From Bdellovibrio sp. KM01 (GTDB lineage Bacteria > Bdellovibrionota > Bdellovibrionia > Bdellovibrionales > Bdellovibrionaceae), in assembly GCF_013752535.1 (NCBI RefSeq), contig NZ_CP058348.1, positions 682,001-746,000 of the forward strand: 64,000 nt of DNA, read 5' to 3'. The notes beneath the pieces are model-generated. The model did not search any database and was not told the origin of the DNA. It worked only from the letters and a program-made list of their open reading frames with translations. This document shows, in pieces, positions 51,378 through 59,607 of the stretch (within the stretch, counting starts at the first letter, position 1; each line of letters begins with the position of its first letter). The position numbers were made by a program, and so were the translations under genes.

Positions 51378-54300
51378 ATGAGCTTACCTAAGATTTCCAT
51401 CAGCAGACCGATTTTTATTACCTGCGTAACCATTGCGATCGTTGTTGTCGGTTGGGCCGGATACAAATCCATGCCGGTCGACTTATTTCCCGACGTTTCC
51501 GTTCCGGTTGTAACTGTACAGACAACTTATAAAGGTGCAGGTCCTTCCGAAATTGAAACACTGGTATCTCGCCCTATCGAAGACGAAGTCAGTACAATTT
51601 CCGGTATCAAACGTATGACTTCCAAAAATATGGAAGGTGTTTCGCAAGTTATCGTCGAGTTCGTTTCTTCAGTGGACTCGAAATATGCGGAACAACAAGT
51701 ACGTGATAAAGTAAATATCGCTAAACCGAAACTTCCAGATGAAGTTGATGACCCAGTTATCAAAAAATTCGACCCGTCAGATACTCCTATCCTGATGGTC
51801 GCGTTGTCTTCTAAAGGAACAATTGGGGACGCGGCTCTTTACGATATCGCCGATCAAATGATCAAACCTCGCTTAGAACAAGTGAACAACGTGGGTGCGA
51901 TCGATATCCTGGGTGGTCGTAAAAGAGAAATTCATGTCCTTTTAGATCGTAACAAACTTAAAAACCGCGAGATCTCCGTTACGCAAGTAGCCGGTCAAGT
52001 GGGCGCCATGGGGCAGAACATTCCATCGGGTAAAGTCAACCAAGGTGGTAAAGAGCTGGTATTCCGTGGTTTGGGAGAGTTCAGAAATACGGCCGATGTT
52101 GCAGATACTCTGGTAAATCTTTACGGAAATGAAGTTCCAACACGTGTTTCTGACTTGGGTGTTGTTAAAGACACATTAGAAGACGAAGCTTCCCGCGCCT
52201 ACGTAAACGGCGAAAAGGCGATTTTCTTGCAAGTCTATCGTCAATCCGGTTCCAACACTGTGAAAGTGGCCGATGACGTTATTAAGCAAATGGAAAAAAT
52301 TCGTCCGGAGCTTGAAAAAATGGAAGGCGCGCCACAAATCAAACTTGTGACGAATGCTTCTCAAAAAATTAAAGACAATCTTTATGACGTGAACGAGACG
52401 ATCATCATCGCGATTCTTTTGACAGTTATCACGGTGTTCTTCTTCTTGGGTAGTTTGCGCACGACGTTGATCACGGCGGTTTCATTACCAGTATCCTTGA
52501 TCGGTGCCTTCATGTTGATGAAGCTTGCGGGTTTCTCTTTGAATATCGTATCGATGTTGGCCTTGACCCTTGCCGTCGGTCTTCTGGTCGACGACGCGAT
52601 TGTTGTCGTGGAGAATATCTATCGTCGTATGCAATTGGGTGAAAATTCCCTGGTAGCTGCGGAAAAAGGTACGACAGAGATTCAAATGGCCGTTATGGCG
52701 ATCTCTCTGGTTGTTATCGCCGTATTCGTTCCCGTGGGTACGATGTCCGGTACAATCGGTCAGTTCTTAAAGCAGTTCGGTTTCACAATCGTGTTCTCAA
52801 TGATCATTTCTTGGTTCGTTGCGATGACGATCATTCCGATGCTGACTGCCTACTTTGCGGGTGAGGGGCACGGTGGCCACGGAGGTTCACACGAGGACTT
52901 TAAACCGACAAGTATCTATGACAAAACTTTGGGCCGCCTGGTGCGTGGTTTCGACCGATTCCAATCGATGCTTGAAAGATATTACGAAAAACTTCTGCGT
53001 GTAACTTTGCGCCATCCAATTATGACGATTGTGGCGACATTGATGATCTTCTTCTTGTCGATCTATACGGTGACGAAAGTTCCGGGAACATTTATTCCGG
53101 ATGACGACTCGGGCGAGATCACAGTTACCCTTGAGATGACTCCAGGTACAAGCTTGGATGGTATGCAGGAGGTCGCTGACAAAGTTGACAAGATCCTTCA
53201 TGCAGACCCAGCTGTGGATTACACGACGATGATCGTTGGTAACATCTATGGTGAGTCGAATAAAGCCAGCTTCTATGTAAGAATGAAAGACATTAAAGGC
53301 AGAATGAAAACGGAAGCTTTCCGTGATCATTTGCGCCAACAGTTCGCTGATTTTGCTTTCGCGAATCCAGTTGTGAAAAAATACGACTCTACAGGTGGTA
53401 TGGCGCAACAACCATTCGTGATGAACATTATCTCTCCAGATCCTAAAGATCTTGAGTCGTCAGCTTCAAAATTAATCGATACGTTGAAAAAAGATCCGCG
53501 CTTTAAAGACGTGGACTCGAACTTCCGTCCAGGTAAACCAGAGATGCAAGTTGAGTTGAAACCAGGCGCTGCAAAAGCCTACGGTATCAATACGTCGACA
53601 ATGGGTGCAGAGCTTCGTGCACAGGTTGAAGGTATGACTCCGGCCAAGTTCCGTGAAAAAGGACGCGAGTACGAAGTGCGCGTGCGTTTGGTTGAAAACC
53701 AACGTGACTTGAAGCAAACGTTCAACGATGTCTATGTTCCAAACGTGAATCGTAAATTGGTTCGTTTGAAAGACGTGGCTAACGGCGATCTTTCATCGGG
53801 TCCCGCTTCGATCGATCGTATGGACCGTGGACGCTACATCCAAATCACTGCCGGCTTGGCTCAAGGTGTGGGTGTAAGTACAGTGATCGCTGACGTTGCA
53901 AAATGGACTTCTGAGGGTGAAAATAAATTCCCAGCAAGTGTTCGTTATAACTTCGGTGGTGATGCCGAGAACCAACAAGAACTTGCGGGTTCAACAGTCA
54001 TGGCTCTCGGGTTCGCGGTGATGTTCATCTACTTGATCCTGGCCTCACTTTACGAATCTTTCATTACTCCGATCACGATCATGGTGGCCTTGCCACTGGC
54101 GTTGTGTGGAGCTTTCTTGGGTCTGTATCTTGCGGATCAGATGCTTTCAATGTTCGCGATCTTCGGCTTCTTTATGTTGATCGGGGTGGCGGGTAAGAAT
54201 GGTATCTTGTTGGTGGATACAACGAACCAATTAATGGCCGAAGGTAAAACACGTGCCGATGCCTTGGTGCAAGCGGGTAAAACGCGTCTTCGTCCCATCT

Positions 54301-54605
54301 TGATGACTTCATTCGCCTTGATCGCTGGTACATTGCCAGTGGCAATCGGCATGAATGCGGCATCTAAAACTCGTACATCTATGGGGGTGGCGATTATCGG
54401 TGGTATGATTTCATCGACAATTCTAACCCTGATTGTGGTGCCTGCCGTATTCACGTATGTCGATCGTTTCAGAGTTTGGGCTAATAAGCTTGGCAGTAAA
54501 ATGACTTCTGCTACCAAAGAAGAAACGTCTCACGAGGAAGCCACGGCTGGCGCACCACGCGAAAGTGGAGTCAGTGACTATGCCGTTACAGCACCCGAAA
54601 AGTAG
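51378..54605 (+). CDS. RND (AcrB/HAE1-type) efflux pump
   Basis: 1075 residues with the twelve-helix AcrB layout. It begins SLPKISISRPIFITCVTIAI and shows GLLVDDAIVVVENIYRRMQ (motif with the Asp pair of the proton relay), the docking-domain loops and the second-half motif GVAGKNGILLVDTTNQLMAE. After TM6 a cytoplasmic loop carries GEGHGGHGGSHED, a His/Gly-rich patch not typical of AcrB. The acidic C-terminal tail overlaps the NDH-2 start. Proton-driven export of hydrophobic compounds is expected; the substrate is unknown. Confidence 0.93.
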   Translation: MSLPKISISRPIFITCVTIAIVVVGWAGYKSMPVDLFPDVSVPVVTVQTTYKGAGPSEIETLVSRPIEDEVSTISGIKRMTSKNMEGVSQVIVEFVSSVDSKYAEQQVRDKVNIAKPKLPDEVDDPVIKKFDPSDTPILMVALSSKGTIGDAALYDIADQMIKPRLEQVNNVGAIDILGGRKREIHVLLDRNKLKNREISVTQVAGQVGAMGQNIPSGKVNQGGKELVFRGLGEFRNTADVADTLVNLYGNEVPTRVSDLGVVKDTLEDEASRAYVNGEKAIFLQVYRQSGSNTVKVADDVIKQMEKIRPELEKMEGAPQIKLVTNASQKIKDNLYDVNETIIIAILLTVITVFFFLGSLRTTLITAVSLPVSLIGAFMLMKLAGFSLNIVSMLALTLAVGLLVDDAIVVVENIYRRMQLGENSLVAAEKGTTEIQMAVMAISLVVIAVFVPVGTMSGTIGQFLKQFGFTIVFSMIISWFVAMTIIPMLTAYFAGEGHGGHGGSHEDFKPTSIYDKTLGRLVRGFDRFQSMLERYYEKLLRVTLRHPIMTIVATLMIFFLSIYTVTKVPGTFIPDDDSGEITVTLEMTPGTSLDGMQEVADKVDKILHADPAVDYTTMIVGNIYGESNKASFYVRMKDIKGRMKTEAFRDHLRQQFADFAFANPVVKKYDSTGGMAQQPFVMNIISPDPKDLESSASKLIDTLKKDPRFKDVDSNFRPGKPEMQVELKPGAAKAYGINTSTMGAELRAQVEGMTPAKFREKGREYEVRVRLVENQRDLKQTFNDVYVPNVNRKLVRLKDVANGDLSSGPASIDRMDRGRYIQITAGLAQGVGVSTVIADVAKWTSEGENKFPASVRYNFGGDAENQQELAGSTVMALGFAVMFIYLILASLYESFITPITIMVALPLALCGAFLGLYLADQMLSMFAIFGFFMLIGVAGKNGILLVDTTNQLMAEGKTRADALVQAGKTRLRPILMTSFALIAGTLPVAIGMNAASKTRTSMGVAIIGGMISSTILTLIVVPAVFTYVDRFRVWANKLGSKMTSATKEETSHEEATAGAPRESGVSDYAVTAPEK

Positions 54606-55863
54606 AGAGAAAAAGTTAGTCGTTATTATCGGTGGAGGTTTCGCGGGATTAAATGCCGCGAAATCTCTGGCCAACAAAGACCAAGTCCACGTTGTTTTAA
54701 TTGACCAGCGCAATCATCATCTGTTCCAGCCGCTTTTGTATCAAGTTGCAACGGCCGGATTAAATCCTTCTGATATCGCCGTTCCCATTCGCGCTCAATT
54801 TTCGAAAGTTGAAAATGTAGAAATTCACATGGGTCGCGTCGACAGTGTGAACCTGGAAAAAAAGTTTATCGTCACCGACGGTGTTGAACTTTCTTATGAC
54901 TATCTTATTGTCGCAGCCGGTGCTCAGCACAGCTATTTTGGAAATCCCGAATGGGAAGAGCATGCCCCGGGTTTAAAAACTGTCGAGCAAGCCACGGAAA
55001 TTCGTCGTCGCATTCTTTCTGCGTTTGAGGCTGCGGAAAACGAAATGGATCCAGAAAAACAAAAGGCCCTGCTGAATTTTGTAGTGGTTGGGGCGGGGCC
55101 TACGGGTGTCGAGCTTGCAGGTGCCATTGCTGACATCGCTCGTACAGTGTTGGTAAAAGATTTCAATCATATTAATCCTGCGAATGCTCGCGTGCTGCTG
55201 GTGGAAGCCGGGCCCAAAATTTTAGCGGCCTTTCACGAAAAACTCTCGGAACACGCGCTGCAGGATTTGAAAGAAATCGGTGTGGAAGTCCGTGTCTCCT
55301 CTCGCGTCGAAAAGATAGATGAAAATGGAGTGATAATTGCCGGGGAGTTTATACCCTCTCGTTCCGTGTTTTGGGCGGCAGGTGTGCAGGCTTCTCGAAT
55401 GAAATTCACTCCAGATGTGGCTAAGGATCGCGCGGGTAGAGTTATTGTTCAAGATGACTTCTCAATTGAGAATTTCAGAGACACTTTTGTTATTGGTGAC
55501 ATGGCCCATTTCGAAATCGAAAAAAATAAATCTTTGCCCGGATTAGCTCCTGCGGCAATGCAAGCTGGTAAATTTGTAAGCAATGTGGTACTACAAAGTA
55601 TCAATGGGAAAGCGCGAAGCTCCTTTAAGTATCTTGATAAAGGCCAGATGGCTACTATCGGAAAACGAAAAGCGATTGCTCAGTATAACTCACTGAGAAT
55701 GACTGGAGTCATCGCTTGGCTAGCTTGGTTATTCGTTCACGTTTTATACCTGATCGGATTCAAGAACAGAATCTCTGTCATGGCAGAGTGGACGTGGAGT
55801 TACATCTTCTCCAAACGCGGAGCACGTCTAATTACTTCAAGAGATTGGAAGCTGAAGAATTAA
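54580..55863 (+). CDS. ndh: Type II NADH dehydrogenase (NDH-2)
   Basis: 427 residues from the ATG at 54580 (9 nt after GGAG), overlapping the RND stop by 26 bp. FAD-dependent, non-proton-pumping NADH:quinone oxidoreductase at the inner membrane. It has the FAD motif VVIIGGGFAGLNAAKSL, AAGAQHSYFG, the NADH motif VVVGAGPTGVELAGAI, VIGDMAHFE and a C-terminal hydrophobic anchor (MTGVIAWLAWLFVHVLYLIG). Its place in an efflux operon is unusual; re-oxidising NADH could sustain respiration that drives the RND pump (inference). Confidence 0.9.
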   Translation: MPLQHPKSREKKLVVIIGGGFAGLNAAKSLANKDQVHVVLIDQRNHHLFQPLLYQVATAGLNPSDIAVPIRAQFSKVENVEIHMGRVDSVNLEKKFIVTDGVELSYDYLIVAAGAQHSYFGNPEWEEHAPGLKTVEQATEIRRRILSAFEAAENEMDPEKQKALLNFVVVGAGPTGVELAGAIADIARTVLVKDFNHINPANARVLLVEAGPKILAAFHEKLSEHALQDLKEIGVEVRVSSRVEKIDENGVIIAGEFIPSRSVFWAAGVQASRMKFTPDVAKDRAGRVIVQDDFSIENFRDTFVIGDMAHFEIEKNKSLPGLAPAAMQAGKFVSNVVLQSINGKARSSFKYLDKGQMATIGKRKAIAQYNSLRMTGVIAWLAWLFVHVLYLIGFKNRISVMAEWTWSYIFSKRGARLITSRDWKLKN

Positions 55864-55935
55864 AAATTTAACAAATACTGAACAGAATCTTAATTGTAAC
55901 AATAATAGAAGCAAATAACTACCCAGGAGACAAAA

Positions 55936-56460
55936 ATGGCGAAATTATTTATTCAGGACTTGCCGACGGAACAAGAGTTAAAAGCTTCTTGCGGAGATCT
56001 GCACACGGAAGAGGTGGATGCAGGAATTCTTCACTCGAACCTTCTTTTCATGAAGGTGGCAAATGAGTTGGACAATCACCTTGAAGGTGTTCTTTCCAAA
56101 TACAGTCTTTCCAGCGGACGATTCACACTTCTTTACATGCTAAGAAACGCACCAGAGGGATTAAGCCCTTCTGCGCTCGCTTCTAAGGCAGGTGTTACGC
56201 AAGCAACGATATCGGGCTTGTTGAACAATATGGAGAAGAATGAATTGATCGTGCGTGAAACACATGTAAAGGATGGTCGTTCTTTTGTGATCAAATTGAC
56301 ACCAAAAGGCGACAGCACTTTGAAAGAGATTTTCCCACAGTGGTATCCACGGTTGAAAGAGTTTTGGGCGCAACAGTTCTCCCAAGAACAATTAGTTGCT
56401 TTCAAAGCGACGCTCGAAGAAATGATCAAAAAAACCGAAGTCCTCGGGACTGAAGGTTAG
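55936..56460 (+). CDS. MarR-family transcriptional regulator
   Basis: 174 residues. The winged HTH (about residues 55-120) has GLSPSALASKAGVTQATISG, LLNNMEKNELIVRETHVKDG and RSFVIKLTPKG, typical of MarR. A 35-residue N-terminal extension precedes it. AGGAGA is 9 nt before the ATG. It lies 72 bp after the NDH-2 gene and may have its own promoter; a second regulator for the efflux locus besides TetR. Confidence 0.88.
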   Translation: MAKLFIQDLPTEQELKASCGDLHTEEVDAGILHSNLLFMKVANELDNHLEGVLSKYSLSSGRFTLLYMLRNAPEGLSPSALASKAGVTQATISGLLNNMEKNELIVRETHVKDGRSFVIKLTPKGDSTLKEIFPQWYPRLKEFWAQQFSQEQLVAFKATLEEMIKKTEVLGTEG

Positions 56461-56468
56461 TCCTAGCT

Positions 56469-56502
56469 AACAAGGCCCTGATAGGAAACACGGGGCCTTG
56501 TT
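56469..56502 (+). terminator. Terminator hairpin after marR gene
   Basis: AACAAGGCCC (56469-56478) and GGGCCTTGTT (56493-56502) form a perfect 10-bp stem. The T-tract is short. Confidence 0.65.
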
Positions 56503-56584
56503 GCAATCTAACAAAATCCCAATAGCCTGACGCTTTTCCCATAGAATAAAGGTGAGACTTTTAATCTTGATCGGGAGGTTTGTT

Positions 56585-56983
56585 ATGGCGTCGATTCCAA
56601 TGCAAGACAGCGACATGTCGAAATGTATTAAAGCCTGCATGAATTGTACAAAGGCTTGTATGGAAGCTCTTCACTATCTGCTGCAGCAAGGTGTGTCTGG
56701 CAAGCAAATGGCGATGTTGCAAATGTGCGCAGAGGCCTGTCAGCTATCTTCAAAAATGATGTTGTCGGATTTAGAGTTTCATCACCAAGCATGTGAACTT
56801 TCTTTTGAGCTTTCCACAGCGTGTGCGGCGATCTGCGCCTCCTATGATGACGAAATCATGGCTCGATGTGCGGAAACTTGCCGTCACTGTTCCGAAACTT
56901 GCCGAGGTATGGCGGGAATGACGGTGCAAATGAAAGGAACCGCGAAAGATCTTCGCAGCTCGCTTCCTTCGACTCGTTTATAG
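56585..56983 (+). CDS. Four-helix-bundle copper-storage-like protein (Csp)
   Basis: 132 residues from the ATG at 56585, 6 nt after GGGAGG. It has 13 cysteines in helical spacing (KCIKACMNCTKAC, MCAEAC, STACAAIC, ARCAETCRHCSETC) and many methionines, the pattern of copper storage proteins, whose four-helix bundle is filled with Cys-bound Cu(I). There is no Tat or Sec signal, so storage would be cytosolic, as in the Csp3 group, although the count of 13 equals that of Csp1. Its last 6 bp overlap the convergent HvfC-like gene. Confidence 0.85.
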   Translation: MASIPMQDSDMSKCIKACMNCTKACMEALHYLLQQGVSGKQMAMLQMCAEACQLSSKMMLSDLEFHHQACELSFELSTACAAICASYDDEIMARCAETCRHCSETCRGMAGMTVQMKGTAKDLRSSLPSTRL

Positions 56984-57745
56984 TTCCTCAATGTCGTCGA
57001 TAATGCCTGCTCTCATCAATGTGCTGAATAATTTGTTGTTGTCGGCAGGCGAGATGACTTCTGAAAAGCCCGAAAGCGCTTCTGAAATATTTTTGCCTTC
57101 TTGCAAGTCCAAAATAACTTCAGCGTGAGTGGGGTCTATAGATTCCACCAAAAGCTGTCCTTCTCTCTTGTAAATCAAAGCACTCTCTGGCTGATTCCAA
57201 TTGATCTCTTCATAAGTGTAACGTGGCTCTTTGCGGTGATTCCACAATTCAGTGATCGAATACATGCTTTGAAAAACTCGCATCGCAGCGATAAAACTGA
57301 TCCGAAAGTTATTCGAATGCTCAAAGCGTTTGATGTCCTCTTGAGGCACAGGATTTGGAGTGGCAGCGTTTTGGACTTCCTTAAGAAGCCATTCGAATTG
57401 AGCCAAGTCGTGCAAAAATGGAATGCCGCGAGTCTTGGTGGTCAGTGACAAGTATTCACTGAAGTTGGCGCCGTACTCGGACAGTCGATAAGGAACTGTC
57501 GGTTGAGAGTCGATGTAACGGGCTGTGATATCATGAAACAAATCGGGGCCTAAAACCCACGCCACAGTTTCATAGGTTTTCGCCAGCGCACCCGCAAGTT
57601 TAGAATAGTATATGTCGTGATATATTTCGAAACCTAGATCCAGGGGGAGATTCCCCGCTGGTCGTAATTGAGCCAGGGAAGGGTCATCCACTTCTCCGTT
57701 CAGAACATTTTTTTTAAACAGATGCTGTGCTTCGCTCAAGCTCAT
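56978..57745 (-). CDS. HvfC/BufC-like protein (DUF2063)
   Basis: 255 residues. The N-terminal DUF2063 domain (about 5-95; LSEAQHLFKKNVLNGEVDD, GFEIYHDIYYSKLAGALAKT, YETVAWVLGPDLF) is the usual partner of DUF692 enzymes. In studied MNIO systems this protein recognises the leader peptide of the substrate. It overlaps the DUF692 gene by 32 bp. No signal peptide. Confidence 0.82.
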   Translation of the reverse strand: MSLSEAQHLFKKNVLNGEVDDPSLAQLRPAGNLPLDLGFEIYHDIYYSKLAGALAKTYETVAWVLGPDLFHDITARYIDSQPTVPYRLSEYGANFSEYLSLTTKTRGIPFLHDLAQFEWLLKEVQNAATPNPVPQEDIKRFEHSNNFRISFIAAMRVFQSMYSITELWNHRKEPRYTYEEINWNQPESALIYKREGQLLVESIDPTHAEVILDLQEGKNISEALSGFSEVISPADNNKLFSTLMRAGIIDDIEEL

Positions 57746-58568
57746 TGTTGTTCTCCAGTATAAAAGAAGCTTTGATAACTTCCATTTCCAGTTCGCTGAA
57801 TTCGGGAATATTGCGATGTCTTTCGATTGCGATCGGTAAATGACGAATATGTGGTGTCAGGTACTTAAATAAATCCCAGATGGGGCGGGTGATTTCAGAG
57901 GCCTTTCTGTCCAGCCAATAGGATTCAGTTTCTGTGGGGCCAGACAGGTGAACTTGCACGACTTTATTCAGCGGAAGATTTTGCAGATATTTGTGGGGAT
58001 TAAATCCATGATTTTGGGAGTTCACGAAAAGAGCGCCCAAATCCAAAACCAAACCACAACCGGTTCTTTTTGCAACTTCGCCTAAAAATTCAGCTTCGCT
58101 TTTTTCGTTGTTCTTGAAATCAACATAGGTCGCGATGTTTTCCAAAGCGATCGACGTCTTAAGCTGGCTTTGTACGGAATCGATATTATTGCAAACAACC
58201 TGCAGACTTTCCTGATCGAGTGGAAGGGGGAACAGTCCATGCAGGTTTTCGCGACTTCCTCCGGTCCAAGCCAAATGATCTGAAACCAAAAAGGGTTCCA
58301 CGCGTTCGATCAGGTCTCGAAGTTCCCGTAAGTAACTTGAGTCCACGCCTTCCGGGTTGCCGATATTTAAATGCGAACCATGAAGGGCAATGGGATAGTC
58401 GTGGCGCAAGTTTTCCAGGACTTCCATCGAACGACCCAGGGGATTCATGTAATCCTCGCTGGCGGCTTCAAACCACGCGACGTCGGTCAGCGGGTGCTGT
58501 TCTAAATATGAAAAGTGGGAAGGGTGTAAGCCCATCCCCACTTTAAAGTTTGGAGTTTGATATCTCAT
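57714..58568 (-). CDS. DUF692 family multinuclear iron-dependent oxidase (MNIO)
   Basis: 284 residues, TIM-barrel enzyme of the MbnB/HvfB/BufB family, which uses two or three irons to modify cysteines of small peptides. Probable ligand motifs are WFEAASEDYM, ALHGSHLNIG, VSDHLAWTG, ALENIATY, LVLDLGALFVNSQ, VVQVHLSG and AIERHRNIPEF. The ATG overlaps the YceI stop (ATGA), and the C-terminal 32 bp overlap the DUF2063 gene, so the three are one operon. Known relatives sit next to a short Cys-containing precursor gene; none was found here. Confidence 0.88.
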   Translation of the reverse strand: MRYQTPNFKVGMGLHPSHFSYLEQHPLTDVAWFEAASEDYMNPLGRSMEVLENLRHDYPIALHGSHLNIGNPEGVDSSYLRELRDLIERVEPFLVSDHLAWTGGSRENLHGLFPLPLDQESLQVVCNNIDSVQSQLKTSIALENIATYVDFKNNEKSEAEFLGEVAKRTGCGLVLDLGALFVNSQNHGFNPHKYLQNLPLNKVVQVHLSGPTETESYWLDRKASEITRPIWDLFKYLTPHIRHLPIAIERHRNIPEFSELEMEVIKASFILENNNELERSTASV

Positions 58569-59164
58569 TTTGTTTTACCCGGGAGAATCGCTTCGCCTTC
58601 AATTTCCACTTCGATGTTATCACCAACGACAACTCCGCCAGTTTCCAAAGCTTTATTCCAGATCAACCCGAAATCTTTACGGTTCAGTTTTGTTTCGATT
58701 TCAAAACCTATCCGACGAACTCCCATCGGGTCTGTGACGGCGCCTTTGTATTCAACTTCCAAGGTCGCATCTTTCGTTATTCCATGGATCGTAAGTTTGC
58801 CTTGAACCTCTTTCGGTTTGGCAGAGTCATAGATCACTTTGGTGCCTTTAAAATCAATCGTTGGGAATTTCGCTACATCCAGAAAGTCGGGGCTCTTTAA
58901 ATGCTTATCGCGATCGGCTTGATTGGTGTTGATGGAATCAGCCTGAATTTTTACGGAAACTGTGTCGAGTTTTTGAGATTTTTCGTCGAACTCGAAACTG
59001 CCTTCGAATTTTTCAAAGCGTCCCTTTACTTTCGAGATCACCATGTGGGGGACTTTGAAAGTGATGCTGGTGTGGGCTGGGTCGATTTGGAATTTGGCTG
59101 CTTGAGCAGAAGTTGCGAAAAATGCAGTTAGTAACAGGGAAGTGGCTATTCTCTGTGGACGCAT
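58565..59164 (-). CDS. YceI-family periplasmic protein
   Basis: 199 residues with signal peptide MRPQRIATSLLLTAFFATSA (cleaved near AQA). The mature protein is a YceI lipocalin-like barrel (FQIDPAHTSITFKVPHMVIS, KGRFEKFEGSFEFDEKS, LTIHGITKDATLEVEYKGAV, RIGFEIETKLNRKDFGL). YceI proteins bind isoprenoid-type lipids in the periplasm. GAGG precedes the ATG. First gene of the YceI / MNIO / HvfC operon, an association not explained by known roles. Confidence 0.9.
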   Translation of the reverse strand: MRPQRIATSLLLTAFFATSAQAAKFQIDPAHTSITFKVPHMVISKVKGRFEKFEGSFEFDEKSQKLDTVSVKIQADSINTNQADRDKHLKSPDFLDVAKFPTIDFKGTKVIYDSAKPKEVQGKLTIHGITKDATLEVEYKGAVTDPMGVRRIGFEIETKLNRKDFGLIWNKALETGGVVVGDNIEVEIEGEAILPGKTK

Positions 59165-59265
59165 GAGGTACCTCGCTTTTCTTTTGGTTTTTTTTGCTGG
59201 TATTGATGGTTTTTCGGGGAGGGGGTATAGGCAAATTACGGTTCTGAAAACGCTTCCTGGAATGC

Positions 59266-59470
59266 TGAATTACACAGTCATTGCTTCACCAATCCCGGCA
59301 GCCGTGAATCAGTCTGTCGTGCACCCGCAGCTTCGTCGGCACGCCATCCGTGGCTCACCGTCGCCGCCTTTGGCGGTTCGCGCATCCTGCGCCGACGGAG
59401 GCCGACTGCGTGCGAGTACCCGCCAGCCTGCTTCACGGCTGCCGGGATTGGTGACGATGACTTTAATTCA
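59266..59470. repeat. Long palindromic repeat element, copy 2
   Basis: A 205-bp imperfect inverted repeat. TGAATTA (59266-59272) pairs with TAATTCA (59464-59470), and CACCAATCCCGGCAGCCGTG in the left arm pairs exactly with the complement in the right arm (59432-59452 region). The core, 59339-59403, matches 31812-31880 of copy 1 almost base for base, but the arms are unrelated. The central hairpin is CCGCC-TTT-GGCGG, one base pair shorter on both sides than in copy 1. Confidence 0.82.
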
Positions 59471-59507
59471 CAATCCGTCGCTCGAGAATTTTTCGGAGTG
59501 AGAGAAT

Positions 59508-59538
59508 AAAAAAGGAAGGCATTGAGCCTTCCTTTTTT
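59508..59538. terminator. Bidirectional rho-independent terminator
   Basis: AAAAAAGGAAGGC, loop ATTGA, GCCTTCCTTTTTT. Symmetrical, with a perfect stem. Confidence 0.85.
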
Positions 59539-59556
59539 AGTTGGGAGATTTGGAAT

Positions 59557-59591
59557 AAAAAAAGGGAGCCTTGGTGAGCTCCCTTTTTTTT
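59557..59591 (-). terminator. Terminator of the subtilase gene
   Basis: AAAAAAAGGGAGC, 8-nt loop, GCTCCCTTTTTTTT. It lies 17 bp past the subtilase stop on the minus strand and is the second of two tandem terminators. Confidence 0.85.
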
Positions 59592-59607
59592 GCTGGGTCT
59601 TTTGAAA

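Larger units (their letters stand above)
59165..59607. other. Intergenic region between subtilase and YceI genes
   Basis: No gene is seen. On the minus strand there is no ribosome site with a short Cys-rich frame, so no hidden MNIO precursor. The region holds copy 2 of the palindromic element (59266-59470) and two terminator hairpins (59508-59538, 59557-59591). Confidence 0.65.

Noticed and set aside
59142-59501. 119-residue plus-strand frame over copy 2 of the palindrome
   Set aside because: It is produced by the palindrome itself and begins antisense to the yceI signal peptide; no family features.
59165-59607. Possible hidden MNIO precursor peptide upstream of yceI
   Set aside because: The minus strand was read for short Cys-containing frames with a ribosome site and none was found; the DNA is repeat and terminators.
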